Source of the DNA: Symbiodinium microadriaticum
Lineage: Eukaryota > Sar > Dinophyceae > Suessiales > Symbiodiniaceae
Direction: 5' to 3'
DNA length: 64,000 nt
Assembly (NCBI GenBank): GCA_001939145.1
Contig: LSRX01000545.1
Span: forward strand, 1-64,000
The notes below the pieces were generated by a model that saw only the letters and a program-made list of their open reading frames with translations, searched no databases and was not told the origin of the DNA. The translations under genes were made by a program, and so were the position numbers. Shown one piece after another: positions 32,531-41,942 of this stretch; positions within the stretch are counted from its first letter, which is position 1, and each line of letters opens with the position of its first letter.

Positions 32531-33403
32531 AATACACGTATAGATAGACAGAAAAAACTAGACCGGGAGATAGAGGGCGAGAGAGGGAGGTAGAGAGAAC
32601 GATAAAACACTACATTATCTTAATGATGCTTCCTTGAGACCAGGGAATGGGTCGGAATGTGAGATGACTAGTCACGAGAAGTGAGAACAATGGCTTGAAT
32701 CCTCCCAGCTTACATCAATCATTTTCGATTGATGCGGAGCAACTGTAAAGCCGAAATAGCAGGGCCAAACAACACCCCCCCCCATTCCTCAAATCCAATC
32801 TATAAATCCCTAAGCGCCCCAACCCACAGATCCAGAATCTTAAAACCACGAGTCAAACCCGAGCCGCGAGTAACTCCTTGAACCATACTGGTCCTGAACT
32901 ACATGGGAACCGTAGCAACGTATCCTACACCTCACCACCAAACCCTACAACATAGTGTGACACCCTCGCTCGTGACTAGGTTTTATATAGCCCTGAGAAA
33001 AGTCGGCAAGATCGTGCGTTTGGGATCACCCCCCATTCTCCCCGAAACCAAAACCCTTTCGGCTCAACCCTGAACCCTAAACCCTAAGCCCTGAACCCTA
33101 AACCTTCAACCCTAAACTCTAAGCCCTAAACCCTGAACCCTACATACCCTAAATCCAAAACCCTACGCCCTAAGCCTGAGCCCAAAGTTCTAAGCCCTAA
33201 ACCCCAAGCCCAAACTTCTACAGCCAAAGCCCCTCCCTGAAGACCCGAGGAGGCCTCTTCCCTGTCCGGCCGCTGCCGGCCTGTGCGGGCGTCGAGTGAC
33301 GGGCGCCATCCTTGGACGGCTGAAGCTCGCGCCCCTAGGGTTTAGGGTTTAGGGCCCCTAGGGTTTAGGGTTTAGGGCTTTGGGTTTAGGGTCTAGGGTT
33401 TAG
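32531..33403. other. Unique DNA then heptamer tracts
   Basis: Unique at 32560-33060. C-rich heptamers at 33065-33225, G-rich at 33335-33403, so orientation switches across a GC-rich 100-bp segment. Confidence 0.5.
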
Positions 33404-33480
33404 GGCTCCAAGTATAAAAGTCGTACCTACTTTGGGGTCTAAAGTCTGTAAATAACACCTATTTTGGGCTATTTGGAGCC
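33404..33480. mobile_element. Foldback element, family K
   Basis: GGCTCCAAGTATAAAAGTCG is followed by a mirrored end GGGCTATTTGGAGCC. Inner arms are CTACTTTGG. It is 77 bp with no coding. Confidence 0.75.
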
Positions 33481-33997
33481 ACAGGGTGAACCTAGCTTAT
33501 TTAATTGGGTGTAGTAGGGTCTACGGTTGAGGGCTTAAGACATAGACCTCAAATCAGAGCACGATCCCTAAATTTACGGGACATTCCTTGCTTCAGGGAT
33601 CTTGGAAGATCTGGGCTTATGGCCTTAATAGACTGTTCGTGGATTCACGGGGATTCTGTGGCAGGCTTTGCAGGTTGCACCCGCACCCCTCACTCCGAAC
33701 GACACGCCCTAAACCCGACACAATCCTAAACTCTAGACCCTAAAGCCGGCAAACCCAAGCCCTAACCTAAACTCTGAAATCCCTCAACCCTAAACCCCTA
33801 AACCCCTAAAGCCCTGAAGCCCTGAAACCCTAAACCCTAAACCCCTCAACCCCAAGCCGGCCCAAGCTCCAAGTAGGAGGGGTGGTGATGCTGGTGATAT
33901 GAAGGCAGTCGCTGCCTCGAGTGGATTTAGGGTTTAGGGTTTAGGGCGGAGTCAAGGTTAAACCCTGAGAACCGTGAATAGTTTAATGAGTTTAATA
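33481..33997. other. Unique DNA, C-rich heptamers
   Basis: C-rich heptamers at about 33695-33855. A short G-rich run at about 33928-33945. No gene is supported. Confidence 0.45.
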
Positions 33998-34121
33998 TCC
34001 CAGACCCCCGGGAGGATCTAGAAAGTAGATCCCCTAATTTGGGACCCTAACTACCAAAGGGTACTTTAGAGGAACCCCCTTTAAGGGATCTACTTTCTGG
34101 ATCCTCCCGGGGGTCTGGGAT
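33998..34121. mobile_element. Foldback element, family G (best copy)
   Basis: TCCCAGACCCCCGGGAGGAT and ATCCTCCCGGGGGTCTGGGA are a perfect 20-bp inverted repeat, with TA outside both ends. Inner arms AGAAAGTAGATCCC and GGGATCTACTTTCT also pair. Confidence 0.95.
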
Positions 34122-35035
34122 AGGGGCCTTCTTTCAGGGAGGCTGACAGTCCGATGGACGTGCCTATATAGGGGCCGTAGCAATTAACATAGAGTTCCTT
34201 TAAAGGTTCCTTTTAAGGGGTCCATAAAGGCTACTATGAGACTGTAAAAAAGGGGCCTCAATAATTGGAAAAGGGTTTTGGGCTAAAATATACTAAAGAT
34301 ATGATGAGCAATCCCCGCAATGGTAATGGTAATTATTTGGACCCCTATATTCGGGCGATTAGGGCTTTGGGGCTTCAGGTTTTAGGGTTTAGGGTTCAGT
34401 GCTTTTGGGCATTACAGGGTTCAGGGTTGCATCGGGCCAAAACAGGTTCGGGTCTGGGATTGGAGGAGGGCTTTGCGGGTTAGGGATAGATCACAAGTAG
34501 GGTGGCAAGCAGGTCAACCCGACTCAGGCTAAATACAGTGCCGTGTGTCGTTTTCTTGCTGGGTTCCTTGAGCCTCCGAGCAAGGTGCTTAGGGCGACTA
34601 AGGGGTTGAGGTTAGGACTGTGTTGCGGCTTAGGGCGTCCTTGTGCTCCGCTTTCGCGAGGTCTACAACCCACCTAGACCCCCCCTAGGCACCACACTGT
34701 GCACCGTGAAGTATTTAGGGCTTTGGGGTTTAAGGCGACTGAACCCTACACCTAAATCCCAAAGCCTAACTTGTCGCAACAATGAGGAAGACCGGATGTA
34801 GCTGGAGATTGCTTTTGACCGGAGATAGTCGGCTCGGGCGGAGTTTTGGCACTGGGAATGGTCATGTAATGTAAGGGCCTTGTTAAGAAATACTACGCTT
34901 AACCAGACTCGGGCTGTCAGCGGAGATTATTACTAATCATTCCGGCCCCTAGATTATGGTTTTGCTTTCACTGCCCATTTCATCTGTACTTCAACCCTGA
35001 ACCCTAGTCCCGAAACTAAAACCCCTGAATTAAGG
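34122..35035. other. Unique DNA upstream of the retrotransposon
   Basis: Few heptamers (about 34380-34400 and 35025-35040). The last run is the site into which the retrotransposon inserted. No gene is supported. Confidence 0.45.
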
Positions 35036-35040
35036 TTTAG
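35036..35040. repeat. Target-site duplication TTTAG, left copy
   Basis: TTTAG directly abuts the LTR end AGTTG. The matching TTTAG is at 37450-37454. It is part of a TTTAGGG unit. Confidence 0.8.
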
Positions 35041-35182
35041 AGTTGAAAACAGCAAGACAAGGTGCAATGCAACTCCTTTTGTCTTGAGCCAAATATGTCA
35101 ATCAAGTCAGCACTTAGCTACACTTATCATGGCCTTCACATATGTACACAATGATGGTACCGGGAAGCGTGTTTTAACAACT
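35041..35182 (-). repeat. LTR (3' LTR in element orientation)
   Basis: 142 bp, identical by eye to 37308-37449. Positions 35083-35097 read on the minus strand as CATATTTGGCTCAAG, close to the 3' half of the dinoflagellate spliced leader. Confidence 0.92.
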
Positions 35183-36195
35183 CCCCCCTTAAGTGAGTCT
35201 AAGTGGGTGACTGTACAACATGCATCGCGGCATGTGCCGTCAATGCAAGACGCGCTACGGAGTGAGACGTCAGAAGTGAAAGCCAAGCTCACNGTGCTCT
35301 GCCGATGAGGCGAATACAAAGACGCGTAGGAACAAATGACAACGCTTGCCCGAGGGGACGCTCCCACCAGGGAGAAGATCTCGTGGACCTGTGCAATAGG
35401 AACCGCGTCGCACACGCCGTGCTGATCCAGGCTGATGATCACTCCTGCTCCAGTATCCACCGTAAGGTCCTGAGCAATACCCTCCGCCAAAGTTGTGATG
35501 TCTGCCGAATACCGAGAAGGATAATCGAGCTGACGCAAAGTAGGCCTCGCCGGCCGTTCTATTGGCGGATATATTGGCTCAGATGGCCGCTCTATTGGTG
35601 GATGTATTGGCTCAGATGGCCGCTCTATTGGTGCAGGAGGTCGTCTACCTAGAGGAACAGAAGGCGCAGAAGATGGCACAGAAGATGTCGCAATGCGGCC
35701 TGAAGGAGGGGGAGTCGGGGTCCTGTCACCTGATGGTCCCTTTGGTCTCGCAGTCGGAGGCTTAGGGGGAGGCTGCGCGCTACGTGGATACTCCTCTTCA
35801 GCCGTAAGGGCACTCACCTCAACCGACCCCGAACTATATCCCCGTTCAAAGCCTCTGGCAGACGGATAAGCGGATGAGGAAGGCCTCGGAGGACTACGGG
35901 AGCGCTCTTCCTCTTCGGATGACCACTCCACCAGAAGTTCTCCCCGCTCGGGTTTGGCGTTCGGTTGTTCCAATGTCTCACGACGCCTGCGCACCCGCTC
36001 CAAACGGCGCTGCTGCTGTCTCTGTGATCCACCAGTTCGCCCAGCAATGAAACCCGTAAGGAACGTCAAGATAGCCAAAAACGCGCACCGCCTACGTGCG
36101 TACACCTGTTTGGAGTGTCCTCCACGACCCTGCACTCGATGGTACAGCTCAGCCAATTCAGTGTTGTGCGATGCAAGAAATTGCTCCAGCCCCAT
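35107..36195 (-). CDS. Proline- and arginine-rich ORF of the retrotransposon
   Basis: 362-codon ORF from ATG at 36195 (MGLEQFLASHNTELAELYHR) to TGA at 35107, inside the 3' LTR. Residues about 37-51 form a hydrophobic segment (CAFLAILTFLTGFIAG) flanked by RRR and an arginine-rich stretch (QQQRRLERVRRRRETLEQ). Then come an acidic patch (EEEERSRSPPRP) and a long proline-rich region with an 11-residue repeat (PIERPSEPIHP, about 189-215). DTGAG at about 247-251 resembles the D-T/S-G-A centre of retropepsins, but no second motif follows, so a protease relic is only a guess. A gag-like role would fit the position. The codon at the N (35293) is undefined, and the last 60 residues depend on that join. 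I do not recognise the family. Confidence 0.5.
   Translation of the reverse strand: MGLEQFLASHNTELAELYHRVQGRGGHSKQVYARRRCAFLAILTFLTGFIAGRTGGSQRQQQRRLERVRRRRETLEQPNAKPERGELLVEWSSEEEERSRSPPRPSSSAYPSARGFERGYSSGSVEVSALTAEEEYPRSAQPPPKPPTARPKGPSGDRTPTPPPSGRIATSSVPSSAPSVPLGRRPPAPIERPSEPIHPPIERPSEPIYPPIERPARPTLRQLDYPSRYSADITTLAEGIAQDLTVDTGAGVIISLDQHGVCDAVPIAQVHEIFSLVGASPRASVVICSYASLYSPHRQSXVSLAFTSDVSLRSASCIDGTCRDACCTVTHLDSLKGGVVKTRFPVPSLCTYVKAMISVAKC
35183..35190 (-). other. Polypurine tract
   Basis: AAGGGGGG on the minus strand directly before the 3' LTR, the expected place and composition for priming of plus-strand DNA synthesis. Confidence 0.75.
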
Positions 36196-36198
36196 CAA

Positions 36199-37296
36199 CA
36201 GATGTCACGAGCTAAGGGAAGCTTACACAGGGCAATGAGGAGGGTAAACCTGCCCGAGTACCCAGATCTCTACCCGAGTAGATACCGTACCCCGCAACCG
36301 GAGGATTTCCCAGCCGGTGCTTCCCAAGGCTCGCAGCCGGAGGATTTCCCAACCGGTGCTTACAGCTGAAGTTGAGCAATACACAGCAGTGTGCAGATCC
36401 AACGTTTGTGATTCTGGAGTTTTACTCGATTTATGGATAAGGAATGTCAATGGTAGAGCGGCAGGGTGCCGACAACCACCTTCAATGGCACTGAAATCGT
36501 AGGTGAGGAGAGGGGAAACCTCAATCAACCCACCAGGAACCTCAATGTGCCAAATACCAGTTTACGATGAATTTGATGTTGATCGCAAGCTGTTCAGGGC
36601 AGTGTTTGTAGTCCGGCAAGTGCCGTAACCACAACAAGTTAGGACGTTGCAGGGAGAGGCGAGGAGCCTCGAATCCACACACAAACACCCAGAACTTCAC
36701 TAACCTGCAGCCACAATGGCTTCCGATCGTACCCCCCCTGCCAAGGACTATCCTATCCTACTAACCCGTGAACAGGGCTTTGGGATGCAGGTTGGGGCAA
36801 CCGGATGCCCAACAAAGTCACGCCTTTGCGCTGGCAGCAAACTCGAGCACACAGGAAGAGGCCTTGACCAGTCAAGGGAGGTAGCGGGGAATACCCAACG
36901 CCCTTGGGCGTCTTCGCAGAACGAACAGTGGGGCTGATTCTCTCGCTCTCTGTATTCCTCTTTGGACGAGACCACGGAGTAGTCTTATCCACCTGACCTT
37001 ACACCTGATTCGCTTGAGCTGCTGCTGTGTGTGACGCGACCAGTATTCGGGAAACAACCTTGAAAGGACGAACTGCTTGACGGCTTGTTTGCAATCTGAG
37101 CACAAGTCGGTAAATGCAGAATCAGAAGTTGACAACTCTTGGCAATACTCTCTGAAGTCCTGAAGACTGATGCACATACACAGTGGCACAGTCTGATATG
37201 GAAAGTGAGCTGTCGGGTTGGCTCTACCTGCGACAGTACACACAATGGCGTCGGGAGGCTTCTTCTACCGACAAGTTATATGTAGAGTACACGTGA
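36199..37296 (-). other. Retrotransposon interior without a supported gene
   Basis: Several open frames exist, but none starts with ATG or matches a family I know. A 39-bp tandem (GGAGGATTTCCCAGCCGGTG units) lies at about 36295-36360. Confidence 0.5.
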
Positions 37297-37307
37297 GGCT
37301 GTTAACC
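37297..37307 (-). other. Candidate primer-binding site (tRNA-Asn anticodon arm)
   Basis: GGTTAACAGCC on the minus strand abuts the 5' LTR. Its complement GGCTGTTAACC equals the anticodon loop plus flanking stem bases of eukaryotic tRNA-Asn(GUU), not a tRNA 3' end. Priming from a cleaved tRNA half is known for copia (initiator Met). Eleven bases match. Confidence 0.5.
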
Positions 37308-37449
37308 AGTTGAAAACAGCAAGACAAGGTGCAATGCAACTCCTTTTGTCTTGAGCCAAATATGTCAATCAAGTCAGCACTTAGCTACACTTATCATGGC
37401 CTTCACATATGTACACAATGATGGTACCGGGAAGCGTGTTTTAACAACT
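37308..37449 (-). repeat. LTR (5' LTR in element orientation)
   Basis: 142 bp, identical by eye to 35041-35182. The spliced-leader-like stretch is at 37350-37364. Confidence 0.92.
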
Positions 37450-37454
37450 TTTAG
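37450..37454. repeat. Target-site duplication TTTAG, right copy
   Basis: Matches 35036-35040 and runs directly into GGGCTGGG. Confidence 0.8.
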
Positions 37455-37458
37455 GGCT

Positions 37459-37566
37459 GGGTACTGCCCCCATACAGTAACAGTCGATAAAAGGCTACTA
37501 CTAAGGGCCTTATATATCCATATTATGAATATTGCTCAGCTGTTACTGAGTGGGGGCAGTATCCAA
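37459..37566. mobile_element. Foldback element, family L
   Basis: TGGGTACTGCCCCCATACAG pairs with the mirrored right end GGGGGCAGTATCCA. Further inside, AGTAACAG and CTGTTACT pair. The retrotransposon inserted 9 bp to its left. Confidence 0.88.
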
Positions 37567-37784
37567 GGCCTAGGGTTTTGGCCCGAAATCACAGTATCAT
37601 CCAAGCCTGGTTTGCGAACAACTGCACCCCATAAGCACTACTGACGTAAACAATCCTGTAGAAGCCTGAATAACTAGCAATCGCGTTCCTTACTTTTCCT
37701 GCTAATAGTTATAACTATAGACGATATTAATAGAATAATGTAACCCGAGATAGCCCGAACTTCACTTAAAATTGTTAAAGCCCC
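37567..37784. other. Unique DNA
   Basis: AT-rich low-copy sequence with no heptamers and no gene. Confidence 0.4.
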
Positions 37785-37879
37785 TACTTGGAGGGTCGGG
37801 GGACTTAGTAAGTGGGTAATAAGTAGACTTATAAGTCTATAAAATAACTACTTACTAAGTCCCCCGACCCTCCAAGTAT
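37785..37879. mobile_element. Foldback element, family H (best copy)
   Basis: TACTTGGAGGGTCGGGGGAC and GTCCCCCGACCCTCCAAGTA form a perfect 20-bp inverted repeat that continues through TTAGTAAGT and ACTTACTAA. TA lies at both ends. At 95 bp it is almost a pure hairpin. Confidence 0.95.
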
Positions 37880-38823
37880 ACGATGTCGGCCTGTCCACGG
37901 GTCGCAGGCCATCAGGCAGCTCTTCGTCCTCCTGCAGTGCTTCGGCGGCTAAGGACTTGCAGCGTTTTGGGTCTTGGCGTTTTTGTTTCGGGACAGGATC
38001 TGGGGTTGAGGGTTTAGGGTTTAGGGTTTGGGGCTTAGGGTTTAGGGGCCCATGATGTTTAGATCCGGGTGCTGGGATGTAGGTGGGAATCCTGTACCCC
38101 AAGAGTCCCGTGTTTTTCTTGCTGTCGGAGTCCTTGTAACTCTAGGTCCGAAACCCTAGGCCCTGAAATCCGCTAAACCCTAGACATTTTTAAGCGGACG
38201 CGGAAACTCCTAAATCCCTTTATCCAGCAGCATACGCGATCCTCTACTAAGATTCCTGTATGCTGTCTTGTAAAGCATATTCCATAGTTCCAGAATCCAA
38301 GAGTAGTCTTAGTGACGGGAGTGTGCTTGTTAAATCGGGCTACTATGTTGCTGGGAGTGTGCTTGGGGATTATGGGTTCCGGTGTACTTGTTTGAAGAGT
38401 TCGGTTGCTGTTGCCTGTTAGGGGTTAAGTAAGGTTTAGGCATGCCGCCCTAAACCCTAAACCCTGAACCCTAGTTTTGTAATTAGGCGCTGGGAAGCCG
38501 GAAAAGTTCAACCAATCACAAGGATGTCCCCGGATCCTCGGACAGCCGATGTCGCAACCAGCCTGCCGGGGTTCTGGTTAGGGTTTAGGGTTTAGGGTTC
38601 AGGGTTTAGGGTTTAGGGGGAAGATCAAGCGTTTCAGCCGTGTTGGCGTTCCCATGTAGGGTTCAGGAAGGTAGAGTTCAATGCTTCATGTTGTACTGAA
38701 TTAGGGCTTGAGATTGAAGGTGTACCTGATTCGTCCCCAGACCCAAATCCCTAGAAGCCCCGCACACTCAACCTTTTGGCTCTAATATCCACCTATCAAA
38801 CCTTCATCCAACACCTGGCTAAA
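37880..38823. other. Unique DNA with short heptamer runs
   Basis: G-rich runs at about 38005-38048 and 38577-38620; C-rich at about 38447-38475. No gene is supported. Confidence 0.45.
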
Positions 38824-38928
38824 TACGGTTGATGGTATAAACCTTCCAATACCCATAATAAGGAATATACCATACTTCCCATAGTTTAGGGTCCTTAAGG
38901 TAATGCAGGATTTATATCATCAACAGTA
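38824..38928. mobile_element. Foldback element, family C
   Basis: TACGGTTGATGGTATAAACC pairs with GATTTATATCATCAACAGTA, with TA at both ends. Confidence 0.9.
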
Positions 38929-39004
38929 TGTCACTTGAGCTCAACCTCAAGGTTCGGCGCCACAGGTTAGCCCAAAACCCACCTGCCCAGAAACCCTGGC
39001 TACC

Positions 39005-39140
39005 CCAGATCCTCCAGAATACCTTGAAGATTAGGGATCCCTACTACACCGTAATAATTTAGGGAATATAGGGTCTAGGGTTTAGGATTTAGGGTTTAGG
39101 TTTTAGGGTTCCTTAAGTTAAGGGATACTGGAAGATCTGG
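39005..39140. mobile_element. Foldback element, family P, filled with heptamers
   Basis: CCAGATCCTCCAGAATACC pairs with the mirrored ACTGGAAGATCTGG. The interior includes about 50 bp of TTTAGGG variants (39068-39110). Its relative at 53555 lacks them, so heptamers appear to have entered this element. Confidence 0.75.
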
Positions 39141-39270
39141 TTAAACCGTTAGATCCTAGGCACCTCAACCCAAAACCAGACCGATCAGCGGTGCCCGTGG
39201 CCTTCAGGCAAGTCCCACGCACGTCGCAGAAGCTCCTGAGGCACAGTGCCCCCTAAACCCTTAATCCAAA

Positions 39271-39347
39271 GGCTCCAAGTATACAAATAGTACCTACTTT
39301 GAGGCCTAAAGTCTATAAATGGTACCTACTTTGGGCTATTTGGAGCC
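39271..39347. mobile_element. Foldback element, family K
   Basis: GGCTCCAAGTATACAAATAG and the mirrored CTATTTGGAGCC. It is 77 bp, the same length as the copy at 33404. Confidence 0.85.
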
Positions 39348-40319
39348 CCCTAAACCCTTAATCCTAAAGGTCCATGTGCCCAAACAGTCTGTACTTTGGC
39401 CCCAAATTGCCCATAAAGTATGTAGGCCTAGGGCCTAAACCCTAAACTTTAAACCCTAAGCCCTAGTAGCCTCAGCATCCGACGGCTAATGCCTTACACC
39501 AAACTGCTTGACCGACTGTTCAGGGACTTTCAACACCCGGCTGCAAGTAGAAATCAGAAAGACGGGGCCTTAATGATTTGATGAAAACGGGGTCTATGAA
39601 GGCTACATTATGGGGTTTCTGATTCCATGATGTGGAGGCGGCATTAGTGTGTAAATTAAGGTTTCGGGGTGTATGATAGTGTACTGATACCGGGACTGTA
39701 AGGACACTACTAGACACTACTTACAGAACTTGTAATAATATACAAGCCTGAAGCCCTTGCCCTTTAACTTCATAGATCTTCAATCCTGCAGCGGAAATCC
39801 CTCAGCCTGACCAACTTAGGAATCTGCACCTGGTCTCACCCACACAAACACAAACACACACACACACACACACACCCACCCACACACACACACACACACC
39901 GAAAACCTCAAATCCCGACCTCGAAGTACTCATCTGAGTCGATTCCCACAGAGAGCCCTTCGTAGTAACGCTCCTCAAGCGCCGGAGGTTTGTATGTTGT
40001 GGGTAGTTCAGGGGCCTCGCTGATCAGAAGGGGGCTTCGGGGCACAGTACCGTCTGGTGATGCACGGACTACAAGATACTAGAAGGGAACATGATGAAAT
40101 TTGCATGTCAGGTCGTGGCGTTTGTGCAAATTGACCCAGGATTCTGATCAAGGAGGACTGGATCAGGAGCCTCAATGTTCCTAGAACAGCATCTTTCTAT
40201 GACCCCAACCTTCTTGGGGCAAAGCTGCTTTGGGCTTCTAGAGGTTGCAATATAGGGGCTTTATAAGACATAGAAGATATCAGCATAAGATAAGGAACTG
40301 TAACACGACTATTGCAAAT
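39348..40319. other. Unique DNA, partial family J, CA microsatellite
   Basis: A left family J arm (GGTCCATGTGCCCAAACAGT) lies at about 39380 without a good partner. A (CA)n tract lies at 39843-39898. No gene is supported. Confidence 0.5.
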
Positions 40320-40415
40320 TGCCCATAGGCTCCATCGTAGCTCCTTCTTGGGCTTACCTTATAGAATCCGAATATACAAACCCCCAACAAAAGGAACTAC
40401 TCTGGAGCCTTAGCG
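40320..40415. mobile_element. Foldback element, family E
   Basis: GCCCATAGGCTCCATCGTAG pairs with CTACTCTGGAGCCTTAGCG imperfectly. Confidence 0.82.
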
Positions 40416-40596
40416 TGGTGAGCATTCAAGCGTTTGCCCTAAGGCTCATGGACCCCCATAGTGAAAGCCCAAACCTTAGCCCCCAAAGCCCAAACCTTCC
40501 CCTAGAAAGCCCATAACAGCAATAAGAGCCTTAGGGTGTTGCGTGGGTCTCAGTCTGGAGGTTGTTGGGTTTGCTGTTCTCAATGGACCAGCTCAG

Positions 40597-40850
40597 GGTT
40601 TGGGGGTTTAGGGTTTTGGGGTTTAGGGGTTTAGGGGTTTAGGGCTTAGGGGTTCAGGGGTTTAGGGTTTAGGGGTTTAGGGGTTTAGGGGTTTAGGGGG
40701 GTCGTTTTTTAGGATTTAGGGTTGAGGGCTTGGGNGTTCAGGGGTTTAGGGTTTAGGGGTTTAGGGGTTTAGGGGTTTAGGGGTTTCGGGGTTTAGGGGT
40801 TTAGGGGTTTAGGATTTAGGGTTTAGGGGTTTAGGGTTTAGGGTTTAGGC
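40597..40850. repeat. TTTAGGGG/TTTAGGG array with one N
   Basis: Octamer and heptamer units mixed. An N at 40735 is followed by GTTCAGGGGTTTAGGGTTTA, which also occurs before it at about 40656. The stretch is probably an unmerged contig overlap. Confidence 0.88.
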
Positions 40851-40888
40851 CCCTGCGTAGTTTGAGGCTTCATGGTTGGGTTAGACTG

Positions 40889-40991
40889 TGGGTAGCTCTC
40901 TAAATTAGAGTCCCTGTGGAGGGCCTCAATAGAGTACGGCACCCTTATAAAAAGGACCCCCAAAAGGGACCCTAATTTAGAAAACCACCCA
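40889..40991. mobile_element. Foldback element, family A
   Basis: TGGGTAGCTCTCTAAATTAG pairs with CTAATTTAGAAAACCACCCA. The interior ACCCTTATAAAAAGGACCC is inverted relative to the 201 copy. Confidence 0.88.
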
Positions 40992-41836
40992 TGTACTTAC
41001 TACGTAGCCTTACACCTCAAACCCTGCGCTGCAAACTGATCCGAACCCGAAACTCTTGTGATCGACTGTTACTTTCTGAAAGGCCCAAGCAACACGGCAG
41101 CTAACCCTCGAAAACACTCTGATAATGCCGGCAAAACCCTTGTACAATGCCTAACACTGAGAGTAGGCCTAAGGCTAAACTAGGCCAACATCGTCGTTTC
41201 TACAGTGGTCTTTGATAGCCTTAAGATCATTTGAGTGCCTAGAGTAGCAGGGTTGGGGTTGCCTAACAAACTCCCCAACCACCTGCAAATTGACTATAGC
41301 ACCTAGACCCTGAAATGCAATTACTTCTTTTCGATGATCCGTTCTATGTCTATGGTCTATGACCCCAAAGTAGGGGGTACGACAGGTTAGGATGTAGGTA
41401 GCTCAGATAAGCAGCGAAGTCTGCGTAGCGCACTTCGCCCGACACTCCACCGCCGACCAACCTACGGAAGTTCTCCAAGAAGCCCATCAAGACCTTGTGG
41501 CGGTTTAATGGTTTAGGGTTTAACGAAGAGCCCGGAATACTTTTCCAAGCCTGGCATGAGGCTTTCTATAAGGCCTTCAATAGGATGGCTTAGTAAGGGC
41601 GAAAAGTTTCAGATGTTTGTCGATCAAGCCTCAGGACGAAGTCGCACAGAGAGAGTTTAGGATTTGGGGTCTGGGGCACCGCTGCTTCAGATTTCAAGCT
41701 TTCGGGAAGCTTGTCGTGCACCGTCCACAGCCTCATCCGAAGCTTTCACGGGTTTAGTCTGCGCTCTCAAGTTCAACGCCCACTCCGATCACTCAGAACC
41801 CTGACCTTAAAACCTCAAGCTCCAAACCGCAAGCTC
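40992..41836. other. Unique DNA
   Basis: Almost free of heptamers (one run at about 41505). No coding frame is convincing. Confidence 0.4.
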
Positions 41837-41942
41837 TACCCATAGGCCCCTAAGTATCGGCGAAAGTAGTTCCTTTTTGGGGTTACCTTATATGTTTCTA
41901 AATATAAACCATAAAAAGGAAAGACTTAGGGGCCTATGGGTA
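41837..41942. mobile_element. Foldback element, family E, CCCCTAAG subtype
   Basis: TACCCATAGGCCCCTAAGTA pairs with GACTTAGGGGCCTATGGGTA. A 12-bp insertion splits the left arm before GTAGTTCC. Confidence 0.88.

Larger units (their letters stand above)
35041..37449 (-). mobile_element. Small LTR retrotransposon, probably non-autonomous, inserted in a TTTAGGG unit
   Basis: Two 142-bp direct repeats, identical by eye, flank 2125 bp. The LTRs begin AGTTG and end CAACT. A 5-bp direct repeat TTTAG lies outside both. On the minus strand, a purine run AAGGGGGG abuts the 3' LTR and a candidate primer-binding site abuts the 5' LTR, so the element reads right to left. Joining the flanks restores AAGGTTTAGGGCTGGG, an uninterrupted heptamer. 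I find no reverse transcriptase, RNase H or integrase, so it is probably mobilised by another element. The identical LTRs imply a recent insertion. An N at 35293 means part of the interior may be missing. Confidence 0.88.

Noticed and set aside
36872..37243. Second retrotransposon protein
   Set aside because: The open frame has no ATG start and no recognisable reverse transcriptase, integrase or RNase H motif.
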